Shown here: positions 48,561-60,024 of the stretch, in pieces
Position numbering within the stretch: position 1 is the stretch's first letter
Layout of the letters: the number at the start of each line of letters is the position of its first letter
Translations under genes and position numbers: made by a program
Source: Sycobia sp. Sy_11
Taxonomy: Eukaryota; Arthropoda; Insecta; Hymenoptera; Epichrysomallidae
NCBI GenBank assembly: GCA_018907035.1
Contig: JACCIC010000039.1
Coordinates: forward strand, 1,246,001 to 1,310,000
Length of the DNA stretch: 64,000 nucleotides
Direction of reading: 5' to 3'
Notes under the pieces: generated by a model
What the model was told of the DNA's origin: nothing
Database searches by the model: none
Seen by the model: the letters and a program-made list of their open reading frames with translations, nothing else

Positions 48561-48599
48561 TTCAAAAAATTCTTTAGTAAAATTTTTCTTCTACGAAGT

Positions 48600-49340
48600 A
48601 TCTAATCAGGAGCCGTAGGTGAAAATTAAAAAGTAAGAACACACTCTCTAAGCGATAACTGATTTTCTCCCGTGCTCCGCGCACCGTTAGATTTCCCGCT
48701 TCGAACGCTCCTAAATTCGAACTTACCGAGAAACTCGGAACTTTCGTCCCTTCCTCCGCCCCCTCCACCTCCTCCTCGTGACATTTTGCGCAGCAGTCGG
48801 TATTCGGTTCACAAACTGTCGGCTCGACAATCAAAGACTCTCTTCAACGTATGTAGAAGTCCGCCCCGCGCCTCGGCGTCGAAAGTCCCGGAAGCGGTTA
48901 ACAGCCGCAATCCCCCCCCCCGTCCCCACCTACATTCTATCACTTACGTTCTATCGCTCCTATACGCTTTTTTATTTCTGTCTCTGTGCTTAGCCGCTAC
49001 TTTCGCGCGTGCTTCGTCGCGAAATATTCGATTAAGGAGGCTCCGGGGCCGGGCCGTGCCCGCGTAACATCACATTGGAAAAAGTTCGCGGCTAGATGCG
49101 CCGTTCGCGGATTTATGAGGGCGCCGGTTGCGGTGGTGGCGGCGCCGCGGCAAGAAAGGAATATCCACAGTCCCAGATCCTAATCGCCGGCTGAACGCGA
49201 GGCGTGCATGAATATTATATTAGATTTGATTTACATATATTCATTTTGGGAGTGGCCGGGGGAGGGGGAGATTTGCAAGCTTTGCATTTTTCTCGTTCAA
49301 TGAAACGGCGGGTGGGGGAGGGGACGAGCGAGGCAGCTTA
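48600..49340. other. GC-rich block
   Basis: CpG-rich DNA with a C-run near 48,912-48,920 and GGnGG-rich stretches at 49,255-49,322. No gene. Confidence 0.45.
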
Positions 49341-50202
49341 TGGTTTTGGCATTAGGTACAATTTATTATAGCTATGCATTCGAAATTTCCGCGCTCGAGC
49401 AATTTTGTCATTATAATGTCTGTCCATTGTTCACTACTGTTTCACTCGGATTGACTTTCAGAAATTTCCAGGTACTTTTAGGAAATGTCTATTATTCGTA
49501 CTCTAACAATGATACTTTCTGTTGGAAATATTAAGTAAAATTAAACGAACAAATATTTTTATCGATCAAATGATCTTTATAAAATAATCTAATTATACAG
49601 TGACTATAAAACTATCCTTCTTTATAATCCTCCCGTTCAAACTGATTGGAAAAATCAAACTAAAAATAAAATTCATATTTTATTTTTGCTGCTAAAAATA
49701 TTTCTGCTAAAAATATTTCCTAGTTTATAATAAATTGAGTCTCAATTTTAATGATTTGAATCAGTTAAGTTATAGAAAATTAACAGAAACGGTTAAGAAC
49801 ATTGGACGAAGTAACCAGAAGATATCGTAAATTTCGGTGATGGGATCAATTTGTCGGTTTTTAATTTTTGATTCCAACTTTAATATTTTTATTTCATTTT
49901 ACATTTTATTTATTATGATTTTTTGTAGTTTTGATTAGCAGTAGTTTTTATTTATTTTTTAATTAGGATTCTGCGGGAGTGGGTAGTAACCAAGTCAATC
50001 CAACTGTCATTATAATTGCATTACGTTATTTTATAAAAAGTCTAAAACTGATAAAAACATTTGCTCATTTCATTAACAACACTCGATATAAGTAGACTTT
50101 TAAATTTTTAATTATCGGAACAAACACTCGTACCTCCCTTTCTCTTTGTAACAATAAATTTTGTCCAAGTACTACCTATAGTAAAAGAATTTCTATATTT
50201 TT
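49340..50202. other. AT-rich segment with short duplications
   Basis: Contains a 15-bp tandem duplication at 49,689-49,718 and an 8-bp-arm palindrome AAATTGAG/CTCAATTT near 49,733-49,749. The stretch 49,551-49,672 loosely resembles the left half of the foldback element at 59,173. Confidence 0.4.
49689..49718. repeat. 15-bp tandem duplication
   Basis: CTGCTAAAAATATTT occurs twice without mismatch (49,689-49,703 and 49,704-49,718). Confidence 0.85.
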
Positions 50203-50251
50203 AAGAGCTTCGACGAATATTGTTCTCGAAAGAGAACAAAAAGAAGCTCTT
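50203..50251. repeat. Two-stem 49-nt hairpin with GAAA loop
   Basis: The outer stem AAGAGCTTC (50,203-50,211) pairs with GAAGCTCTT (50,243-50,251). The inner stem TTGTTCTC (50,220-50,227) pairs with GAGAACAA (50,232-50,239) around the tetraloop GAAA. The internal loop is 8 nt on one side and 3 nt on the other. All 17 base pairs are perfect. It could be a structured RNA, a foldback scar or a DNA-binding palindrome (TTCTCGAA resembles a heat-shock half-element). Confidence 0.55.
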
Positions 50252-50259
50252 TCGCTTCA

Positions 50260-51216
50260 ATGAACAAAGATCCTCTCCCTTACCTTTTCTGTTTACTTCG
50301 GAAAGTTCACTTCGGGGCTGTACATTTGTCGCATTTTTGTCCGAGTTAATTCGGACCGGCTCCACTTAAACTAATGGAACAATAGGACGAAACTGTAACT
50401 TTCTTTTTTAATGCTAAAAGCTAAGCTGAGACCGCGGTCGGTCTATTTTGCGTTGAGATCGATGAAAGAAACGTGGGGGGGGGGGGGTTGGATGGGGTTG
50501 GAAGGGTTAAAGCGAGTTTCAAACATCGCTCAAAGCACTGGAAGACCCCGAAGTTCTATCGATCGAATACGTTCTGCTGTCTCGAATTTTTTTGCCAACT
50601 GTATGGATATAACATCAAATCACGACTACTTATTGTATAAGCTAATCATAATATTTCAGTTTCTTATACATTACTTGCGCTAATCGACTCGCACAAAGCA
50701 GTTGTTTCTACTTCTCCCTGCTTTAAGCGCAGCGAAGTAAAGTACAATGCAAGATGTCTTTGAAAGAACGGTTTTATACATTATTAAAGTCATTTTCCAG
50801 TTGTTATATTTTTCGTTCTATTAAATGGAATTGCACAATTTTGCCTTAAAGTTTTTCGAGACCCCTTTTACATTATTATTATACTTTGTTAGTGAATTAC
50901 AATGATTATAATACATTCTCGGCCAAAAAAAAATCGAAGAAATAAATGTAACCTTTCAGAAATGGCTTGGAGTAACTTGTTTCAAAATAAAAGTACTGCA
51001 CAAATTATTTCAAGACCGCAATTCTATGCAATTCTCTGCAAACAAGGATTTCAACTTTAAAGTCTATTATATTTTACCATTAAATCTTGATGACGCAAGG
51101 AAAGAAATTATTTAACTTTGCTAACTAGATACATTATTCGATTTCAATGCCTTTAATTAAATTATATTATTAAAAACTATTTCAAATACATTATTTAAAA
51201 AAAAATTAATTTCTAA

Positions 51217-51264
<48 letters not shown>

Positions 51265-51740
51265 GCATTGATTTTATATTTTTAACAAAATATTGTAATA
51301 TTTCTTGAAATAATATTTCCTAAAGACTTCCCTATTAGAATTTCTCTCGTACAACGTACAACTTTTTTCTTCAATACACAATTTTAACAAGAATTCCAGT
51401 TTTCAAATACGTAGCTATAAATAATTGAGTTTATATCGTTTTTTTTCAAAACGATAGAAGAAAGATTTTATTTTTAAATTTCAAACGACCCAAATGGTTC
51501 TATATATTTGACGTATAGAAATTTGCAAATGTGCACATCAAATTCGATTTTTTGATGAATTTAAATCTAATCAGTAAGACCATTATAAAGGTTTAATCAC
51601 CCGTCCAAAGATCATAAATGAACATTAGTGTAGAAATATAGAATTCTCCTCTTATTTTAATAAAAAAAAAAAAACAGACGAAATCGTCCAGTATATAATT
51701 CGTCGAAAGTTTCAACAATCTGCTATGTATACACCGTCTT
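50260..51740. other. AT-rich block
   Basis: Unique DNA with a G13 run at 50,475-50,487 and a TA array at 51,221. No gene is recognised. Confidence 0.45.
51221..51263. repeat. (TA)n microsatellite
   Basis: About 21 pure TA units. Confidence 0.96.
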
Positions 51741-52945
51741 AAATGTCCGCCCCAGTCTCTATTCCGCTCCTGTACCTCCCTCAGGCCTGGAAAACATTCG
51801 AGGAAAATTCTCCTACCTCTCGAGCGAGGTGCCCAAAACTAGTGCGCGTATTTTTTATCACCCTTTTACCAACTACCGTGATCGCCTCTCTATTTTTGCG
51901 CGAAACAATCGGCCGATCGTCCCTTTCCTCGGGCAAGCGGAAGAAACAGGTATTAAAGCACTCTCCATCACGCTCGCGCGGATATTCCGCGTTTAACAAG
52001 CCACCCTCGAGGCCTGCGCGCACCGCGCTACCCCCCCCCCCCCCGTATGGAAGAAGATACGAGGCGGGCGGGCCAAAACGCGAAGTTACCCCGTATAACG
52101 CGCGCGTCCGCGCTCGCAACGGCGGCTTATCCCCTTAACGAGAAAGCTTGTTTGGCTGCGTCCAAAGGCACGCTTCTCCCCCTCCCCCCGCCCCTCGCCC
52201 TCCACCTTCCCTTGTACCCCGTCCCCTAGCCACTATCGCAGAAGATTAGTCCCGGAGACCGCGTTTCGCCCGCTACCGCGCTCCGACCCGTGGAGCGCGC
52301 GTACTTTCGCCCTCCCTCCCTCCCCCCGACCTCGCCGCCCACGCCCCCCCCCTTTCGCCGGGTTAAATGGGATCCAATGCGCTTTCGGTATTAATCAGTT
52401 TATATCGCGCGTCGCGTCGCCCGGGCGATACGACCGCGGCATTACGCGCACTATTCGACCGTAGGATAACCGGCAGATATACGAGGAGCGACGAGAGTGC
52501 GTTTGTGGGCGATGTCGGGGGAGGGGGGGGGTGGGGTAGGGTGGAGGGCAAAGGACGATGCAAATTGAATCCTTCTCCCGGGGAAAAATGCGGCGCACGC
52601 TACAGCGGCGCTTCTTCCGGGACTTTTCTAGCACTGCCTCGATAAATATTTATCAAGGTATTATCGTGAAGCCCGTGGAGTTGACGCTACAGCGTAACCG
52701 CCCTCCCGCCGCCCTGTCGCCCCACCTCTCTTTTTTCTCGCTCGGTGTTTCTCGCGCCCTTTTGTATATCTCACGGGATCCTGCTGTTTCTTTTCGTTCG
52801 TCTTCTTTTTGTCCCTTGCCACCGAGCATCGCGCGATGCCCGGACGCCCGGGGCACGATCTCGAGAGTATTACGACCCAGAATCTCGAAGTATCGGGCAA
52901 TCGACGGACTCGGCATTAAGTCGATAGGTTGCCCGTTCTAATGGC
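51740..52945. other. GC-rich block
   Basis: CpG-rich DNA with a C14 run at 52,031-52,044, C-rich stretches at 52,178-52,350 and G-rich 52,517-52,550. Frames on both strands are long because stops are rare in this composition. None shows a domain. Confidence 0.5.
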
Positions 52946-52949
52946 ATTC

Positions 52950-53465
52950 GATAATACCGCTAAAGCATGCTAATGCCCACGAAAATTCAGTTCTTACCAC
53001 GTAATTTCTGTTTCTCGATATCCGCGAATGCATATTATTACTTTTACAGTAAATCAACTTGTAATATAGGTAGAAACTGATTTAATTATTTATATAATGC
53101 CTTTCCGAATGCGCATGTTATATCGTTTCACTGTCGTTTGTTCTACGGCAAAATTAAAAACATTCCTAAATCTATCGTAACAGAGACCTAAATGTTTATA
53201 GAGATACGTATGTATTAAATATTAATGGCCTGGGTCGAGCACGAGGGTGAAAAATTATACATAATGCGCCTCGTTTATACCGCGTCGGTATTTGTATCAC
53301 CGTTATATAATATGAAATTAATCGATCCGATCCGCGCGAAATCGCGGCGCGCATTCCGGCGTATCTCGTCGGATTGAAATTAGCCCCGAGCCCAATCGGT
53401 TCGTTGGATCGAACGTTGGGAGGGAGCAGGTCGCTTTGATTTTGCATGAAACGCGAGCAGCCCGT

Positions 53466-53517
<52 letters not shown>

Positions 53518-53630
53518 GATACAGAGCCTGAGTATATAATTTAGCTCGAGAACGAACGTACGAACGCTCCGAACCCTGGATATTCCAAAAACAATATGTA
53601 TATACACATACATACCCAATCTCTCGCGTT
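52950..53630. other. Mixed unique segment
   Basis: AT-rich then mixed unique DNA around one TA array. No gene. Confidence 0.4.
53468..53512. repeat. (TA)n microsatellite
   Basis: About 22 pure TA units. Confidence 0.97.
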
Positions 53631-53718
53631 TATGGCGATGTAACCGGAATTTTCATCAATCCCGGCACCCTTTTAGCATCGAAATTATAATAATGCCCAG
53701 ATACCGGTCCAAAGGCGT

Positions 53719-53760
53719 CATAATGATTATGGGCGAGGCCATGGCCGCTAATCAGATTAG
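53719..53760. promoter_or_regulatory. Cluster of three palindromes, candidate homeodomain enhancer core
   Basis: Within 42 bp lie CATAATGATTATG (53,719-53,731), GGCCATGGCC (53,737-53,746) and CTAATCAGATTAG (53,748-53,760), each palindromic around its centre. The last is an inverted TAATC pair, the site type of K50 paired-like homeodomains such as Otd and Pitx. The first holds inverted ATAAT/ATTAT. Surrounding DNA (53,640-53,800) is unique and free of simple repeats. Confidence 0.4.
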
Positions 53761-53849
53761 AAGTTAATTCGCCGTGGTGCAATCGAGTTAAAGGGCGCAA
53801 TCGCACGTGTACGTCCGTGTGCGTTTGTGTGCACGTGTACAAGCGCCTT

Positions 53850-53877
53850 TGTGTCTGTGTGTGTGTGTGTGTGTGTA
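53850..53877. repeat. (TG)n microsatellite
   Basis: About 12 TG units after one TGTC interruption. Confidence 0.92.
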
Positions 53878-54036
53878 TGCTCCCGCGCGAGTGTCGAGAA
53901 CGGAATGGAATAGAGCAATACACGTGTATGCGCTCGTAGGCAGGTGGGATCGGAGTCGCAAGTCCAGCGGTCGCGTCATCAATCGATACGATGTGTCAGA
54001 GTGCGCCTGAGTATTAAAGAGTGGTCGCGTCCATTT

Positions 54037-54075
54037 CTCTCTCTCTCTCTGTCTCTGTCTCTCTCTCTCTCTCTC
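54037..54075. repeat. (CT)n microsatellite
   Basis: A CT array with two GTCT interruptions. Confidence 0.93.
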
Positions 54076-54400
54076 CCCAACTATCTATCTATTTCCACCG
54101 CTTCCATTTTAGACACTTGCGCCTCTACCGACTTTCCCGCACTTCTCCGGCGTCAGGGACGGAAAAGCGAGAATAGGATCTCGTCTCTCGTTGATATTCT
54201 CCAGCACGGCTACGGTTCGACTGCGAGGACGACGGCGACGACGACGACACGGCGAAGCGTCCCCTCCTCTATCCCACCTCCACCTCCCCTTTCGAATTCG
54301 ACAAGCCGATAGAAACTTTTCGACGCTCGAGCGAGCAGACTGCGCGCTCACACATACTCGCGCGCACTGTGCCGAGTTCGCCGACGGAGACAGAGGATGC

Positions 54401-54434
54401 GAGAGAGAGAGAGAGTGAGAGAGGCAGAGACAGA
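54401..54434. repeat. (GA)n purine tract
   Basis: An interrupted GA array, in opposite sense to the CT array 330 bp upstream. Confidence 0.88.
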
Positions 54435-55759
54435 GACCACGACGACAAGAGAGTTCCCTCGAGGAGTTAGCGCCGTGCGAGGGGAGGGGGGCAGCTACCG
54501 CCGTCCTCGCCACGGCTTCGAGAGACTCAACTTTGTCTCGCTTCTCTGGCTCGTGGCTTCGACGGCCGACTACGAGAGCCTGGCCGTTACTACTGGTACC
54601 CCCCACCCCACCCCTCCCCGCCCTCCACAATCCTCCGCTCGCCCACCGGCTCCAGCGGCGAACGTGCCTGGCCGCCGGCCGCCGACGCGGCTCTGCGCGC
54701 TACCGCGCCGCTGCGGCGGATTCGTCGTCAAAAAGTGAAAATGAGGCCGGTAACGGGGTCAGTCAGCGAGTACTCGTTACGTCGTGCCCTCGGCTTCCCC
54801 CCCCCCTTCCCGCGCCGGCCCCGCTATCCGTCCTGTCCCTCGGCACCGGTCGATACGCCGCCTAAAAAACCGAACCTAAAAATAGCGAGGCGGCGGGCGA
54901 GCCAAGCCTCCCTTCCGCCGACACGCCCCCGACGCCGCGCGGCTCTTCCGCATGATTTTTCTTCCTTTTTTGGCTTTCGCTCGCTTTCGTTCTTTCTTTA
55001 TTTCCTTCGCTCTTCGCGCCTTCGGTTCGTGTTAATACCCTTCCCTTCACCCTTCACCGATCCCCGCTTATCCGGGACACGATGATTTCCATTTACCACA
55101 GCTCTATTTGCATCCGTTGCGTCGGACTCGTCACTGCCTTCGTGGCAGCCGTGATATTTGCCAAAAAAAAAGAAAGACAAAGAGTGACAGAGAGACATCT
55201 GCATTTGTTTGTAAAACTTTTTACACTGTACAGGTAGAGATAATAATTCCAAAATAAGTATAATATTTTAAATTCTAAAATAAGTATAAATCAGTATAAT
55301 TCCAAAATATTGCAGCTTTCTTTCTATTTATTTCTTGAGAAGAGAAAAGTGGATACAGTCAATGCATGGTAGAGAAAAAAAACAAATCTTTGCGACTGAG
55401 TCATTCGTCTTAAATCTTATATGACATGTATTTATAAAGATAACAGTGACACTATTTTATCAAAAAGATTAAAACTAGACAAACATGGAATATAACTTAT
55501 TAATGGTATTATGCTCTCTAAAGCTTGCATGCTCTCGAGAATTCATCATCAATCGTCCCTTAAATATTAGATGTATATTGGACAAAATGAAATAAATTAA
55601 CGATGGAAAATTTAGCATATCAATTGATTTCAGGAAGATACTTTTTCTATGTGCCTGTGTGTGAGTGAGATAAAGATCTAATACTCGTTTACATATATAC
55701 AATTGGTTATGTAGAATGTAGTCAATTAAGTGAGATTAACATTTATTTACGTGTTTTAA

Positions 55760-55761
<2 letters not shown>

Positions 55762-55797
<36 letters not shown>
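55762..55797. repeat. (TA)n microsatellite
   Basis: About 17 pure TA units. Confidence 0.96.
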
Positions 55798-55799
<2 letters not shown>

Positions 55800-56071
55800 G
55801 AACGTTAATTACCCGACAATTTTTCGATTAATTCGACGATAAACATGGAATAAAATAAGTTCGTGTAAGATTTAATTGACGATTATTATCGCCTTTTTTG
55901 TAAAATTAACGAATAAAATTATTCATTATCTTCCTCTATTCATCGGTATAAATCTCATTAATTATTTGCCTGTCTCGTTAATCATCATTTATCGCAATAA
56001 TCGTATTTATCTCTGACCACCTCCCGCCAAAAAAAACAGCTCAACTCAACGCTATAAAGTTTTCATAAAAC

Positions 56072-56098
56072 AAAAAAAAAAAAAAAAAAAAAAAAAAA
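56072..56098. repeat. A27 homopolymer
   Basis: A pure A-run followed by GAAAATATATAAAATAAA. No retroelement body is recognised upstream. Confidence 0.9.
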
Positions 56099-56389
56099 GA
56101 AAATATATAAAATAAATGTTGACGCGGAGTATAGTGGCCATTTTAATATTTTAAAGTGCGTCGCCATTAAGTGCGAATGACAATAGCGTAACTGTCTCCG
56201 TCGACGCGCTGCCGTAATAACACCGGAACGACTGCAACTGCGGAGAAAGAAGCAAAAAAAAAAAAAGAAAAAATGAAGAAAAAAAAAGCAAACACAAGCG
56301 CGGAGAGACGGGAAAGGCTTTTGTGCGCCGAACGGGTAGGGAAAAAAAAACACAAACGAGGGTAGAAAAACATGGGGATGGTGGGGGCA

Positions 56390-56517
56390 GGGGGGGGGGA
56401 GAAACGTGGCGCGCGCGCACGGTGTTTACTTAAACCAAGAACAAAGGCGCCGGCCTCGGATTTCCCCCAATTTCCAAGCGATACAGCTTTCATCCCTCCA
56501 TTCCGCCTTTCCTCGCA

Positions 56518-56553
<36 letters not shown>

Positions 56554-56555
56554 CC

Positions 56556-56587
<32 letters not shown>

Positions 56588-56850
56588 TTCTCGCCGCCTT
56601 TGTTGTTTCTCTCCGAGGGGCGATTCTCCGCGCCTCCGCACGTTACCTCAGCACCGATTCCTCGCGAGCGGCGACTCGATCGCCGACTCCGCTCGCAGTT
56701 CGCGGAGGCACGCCCTCAATTGATAACTGTCGGCGCGAGAGCGTGAATTTTTTTCCTTTCGCGCTCGTTCTTCGACGGCTCGCCGGTGAATCGCCCTGGC
56801 TCTGGCGGCTCGAAGCTTTGAGCATCGACGAGCTTTCGTCGAATCTTCGA
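56390..56850. other. GC-rich block around a CT array
   Basis: CpG-rich DNA with a G-run near 56,390-56,399. Frames read as poly-LS or poly-RE through the array. Confidence 0.45.
56519..56590. repeat. (CT)n microsatellite, interrupted
   Basis: About 72 bp of CT-rich repeat in two pure runs, joined by a CGCTCCCTCACTCTCC step. Confidence 0.94.
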
Positions 56851-57880
56851 TTTTCTGCGGCCCGTCTTAAGCATTATCAAAAAATTAAGTAGCGCATCAG
56901 AAGTTCAACGCGATTGTCGACTAAATGCCAATTACAGAAATTCTTCGCTTAAAGGCAGCTTGGGTCATTTAAGAAGGGCCGTATGGCGGAAGAGGAAGGG
57001 GCGACCGCTTACACTTGGCTCATTTATAAAAATATTGCAGTTTTGGAAGAAAATTTTAAAATTCATTATTTTTCTTTATTGTAGAATGATTCGTTAATTT
57101 TTAGCCAGTTTCAGAAAAGTCGTGAGATTTTATAATTATGTTGCGGATTAGTTTTCCACCGCATTTCGTAACATATAATAAAAATATACAAGTTAAAAAA
57201 CTGCTAACATTTGCATTTCTTATTTTTATAACTTAAAATTTATGACTTGTTTATTCATTACATTAGTAAACGGGTAACCCTCCTTTGTAATATAATAAGG
57301 AATCTATTTTTGGAAATACCATGAAAATGGACAATAAACTTAAAAGCAATTTAAAAAATAATTAAAAAAATATAATGACTAACGAAGTAGATAGCTTATG
57401 TTATATATGTAATTGATTGTTCATAAGACAATCAACGGTGAAATTAAAGTGCAAAGTATGCATAAAGCATGTACAGTATATAATATATCCCTAAGATAAA
57501 TAAGTAGGACTGTAAAAAAAATCCATAACGCTTCCTGTTTGGTCTGGTTTTTTCAGGACGCGCGAAGTACGCAATACGCGAACTAAATAGTTCTCTCGAA
57601 TATCCCCGTCAGGATTAAATTAAAAAGTCGGCCGAATCGAATTTTAAATGGATAATTTTTATCCAAGTTTCACAGTCGCCGTGAAATATTTGCGAATTTC
57701 CGTCGCTATCGCAGCCAGTGACGCTGTCTGGTTACAGAGCGACGCAAATGGATATGCAATAAAGTATATGTAGGCAAGACGTATCGATCCTACCCATCGG
57801 CAATAGAAGGGCGCGTACGCTACAAAAACCTGACAACCGCGTGTCTCGAATTCTATTTGCGAAATGTCGCCTTAAATTGT
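56850..57880. other. AT-rich segment
   Basis: Unique AT-rich DNA, becoming mixed after 57,540. No feature is recognised. Confidence 0.45.
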
Positions 57881-57926
57881 AGAGAGACAGAGACAGAGAG
57901 AAAGAGAGAGAGATAGAGAGAGAGAG
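57881..57926. repeat. (GA)n purine tract
   Basis: An interrupted GA array, 48 bp upstream of a CT array in opposite sense. Confidence 0.92.
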
Positions 57927-57969
57927 GGGGGTGAGGATGTCAGCATAGACAGGCTCGACTTGGCTTCTT

Positions 57970-57973
<4 letters not shown>

Positions 57974-58011
<38 letters not shown>

Positions 58012-58021
58012 CCTCTCTCTT
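57974..58021. repeat. (CT)n microsatellite
   Basis: A CT array with a CCTCCCT interruption. Together with 57,881-57,926 it forms a potential long imperfect purine/pyrimidine stem. Confidence 0.93.
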
Positions 58022-58975
58022 TCGTCCTCAGCGTGTATACGCCGCTCGGCTATCAATTATAAAGCCAAGGAGGCAGAGAATCGGTTAGCCGCACACACGG
58101 CCTTGTTTGGCCAAACGCGGATCCGGGACGTTTTTCACGCGATCCAGAGGCGCGCGATCGATAATGTCGAGAATAAATGACTCGGAGAATAATTGGCAAG
58201 CGAAACCGAGTGTTCCTGGTGTCCACGTATGTGTGTGTGTGTGTGTGCGTGTGTGCAAGCGCGCGCGAGCGTGTGTTTAGACAATCAATGAGCGACAGTT
58301 AATTAAACCATTTTTCAGCGCGCGGCCGCCGATTAATCAAGATCCCTCGGTCGCCTCTTTATACCCGCACGAACCTTTTTCAATCCGATAACGCTTCGTG
58401 TTGGGCGGGGGCGCGGGGGAGGGTAGAGGGACTCTCTACCGAAAATACCCCCGCTGACCCCCTTCGTCGGCCCGCGTGTCTATTTGGACGCGGCGCCCTG
58501 GGTGTGTTTGCACTATATATCGCCGGCCTGGCATGTCCGGCGGCCGTACGTTCTGTAACGAACCGCCGAAAATTCAACGAGGGCGCGCCGATCGTGTTCG
58601 TCGAGCGGCCGATTAGCCGCCCGAGGATTAGGATCGCAGGACGTCTTGGAGTAGCCGCGCGTGGCATCCCGTCGATCCAAGACGAATAAACCGCTCGGAA
58701 GATCGGAGCGTACAGATTTGCTTCTTTTTTTCTTCGGTCGTGCATTCCTTCCTCGAGGTCTGGGTACATTTAAGTAGGCCGCCCACGAAGACTAGTAATG
58801 AAAGATCGTATAATCAAATTTTACCGCGAGCGAATTTTCGCGAAATTCGACGAATTAGGACGAGACCGCATTCTTTAAAGTGTCAGAGTTCGGAAAGTCC
58901 TAATAAAAGGTTGGAATACTGACGTATTATTAATACCGCGGTGACTGCTCGAGCTTTTGTGTCTCCGAGTAGAGG
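58022..58975. other. GC-rich block
   Basis: CpG-rich unique DNA with a TG array at 58,229. No coding evidence. Confidence 0.45.
58229..58256. repeat. (TG)n microsatellite
   Basis: About 12 TG units with one GC step, passing into a GCGCGC-rich stretch. Confidence 0.92.
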
Positions 58976-59172
58976 CCAAACGACCAGGACTAGGAAAGAA
59001 ATGGAGTTCAAAAATTGTTTAATTTAATATATTTGAAAAGAGATAAAGACTGTCCTATATAGTAACTAAAAGATGAAAACGATATCCACTATACAGTAAT
59101 AAAAAAAGGAGTCTTAAAAGAAGTCGGTTTAAATACGTAATAAAAATATTCAGGAAGTAGAAAAGAATTCTT

Positions 59173-59520
59173 TTAAATTAATAAATATTTTTATCGGTCT
59201 TACGGCTTTACTACTATAATCTATTATACTAATATAATAACAGTTGGACTGTCCTTCTTTACTATGACCCTCGATGAATCTGAAACAGAACTTATTACTA
59301 AAAATAAAATAAAATTAAACATTATAAAAATAATAAAATAATAAAAATAATAAAAATAAACTATATTCTATATTAGGAAAGGACAGTCGGACTACCCCCA
59401 CCACTTTAAATTTAAATTTGTCTTCAACGTCCGACGTTTCAAACAGCTACGGCTCATTTTCGACGACTAAATTCAGTTTAGTCATTGAAGATGAATCGAT
59501 AAAAATATTTATTAATTTAA
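59173..59520. mobile_element. Foldback or MITE-like element with 24-bp perfect inverted ends
   Basis: Bases 59,173-59,196 and 59,497-59,520 are exact reverse complements (24 bp). Further in, AGTTGGACTGTCCTT (59,242-59,256) faces AAGGACAGTCGGACT (59,379-59,393), also inverted with two mismatches. The centre is an AATAAA-rich low-complexity tract. A small hairpin GACTAAA/TTTAGTC lies at 59,465-59,483. There is no coding capacity. The flanks show no clear target-site duplication, so the class is unresolved. Confidence 0.65.
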
Positions 59521-59529
59521 TTCAGAGCA

Positions 59530-60020
59530 GTCGACATAAGTACAATTTTTAATTTTGAAAATAATTTTTTTTAGTATCTAGATCGTTTGATTAAATAACA
59601 ATACATCCTATCAAAAAACCTAATTTTATTATCTAAAATTAACTTTTCGGCAAATTGTACGTATTGCAGCAGAGGATGCAATGTCCTTTTCATGCGTAGA
59701 ATAAGAAAAGACTTCCTTATCGTTTTCAACTAAAGGTCACATATATATATAAATTGAAATTGGTTGCCTGTGTCTTATTGATAGCAACTTGATTCTCGAA
59801 AAAAGTACAGATGGCCGCCTGGAAGACGATGCTCGAAATTACTGATAGTTCAAATAATATCATGTCCTATTTGCAAAATGCATTATTTGAAATAACACTT
59901 TCTTATCACTTTTCCATTATTAACCGAATCTGAATAATATAGAGAACTATTTTTCAGAACCCTTATTCGTTCGCAAAAAGCGTTTTCATTTAAACGAATT
60001 TTGATATAAAACGTTGTGCA
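59530..60020. other. AT-rich spacer between two elements
   Basis: Unique AT-rich DNA with a short TA run near 59,742-59,751. Nothing recognised. Confidence 0.45.
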
Positions 60021-60024
60021 TTAA

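Larger units (their letters stand above)
53761..55160. other. GC-rich block with TG, CT and GA arrays
   Basis: CpG-rich DNA. Overlapping frames at 54,109-54,865 on both strands contain repeat-derived RE/LS tracts and proline/arginine-rich stretches, and no domain is recognised. A promoter or first-exon region is possible but unsupported. Confidence 0.45.
55160..56390. other. AT-rich block
   Basis: An imperfect duplication AATTCNAAAATAAGTATAA occurs near 55,246-55,292. A TA array lies at 55,762, an A-run at 56,072, and between them 55,800-56,000 is dense in TAAT/ATTA cores. No gene. Confidence 0.45.
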
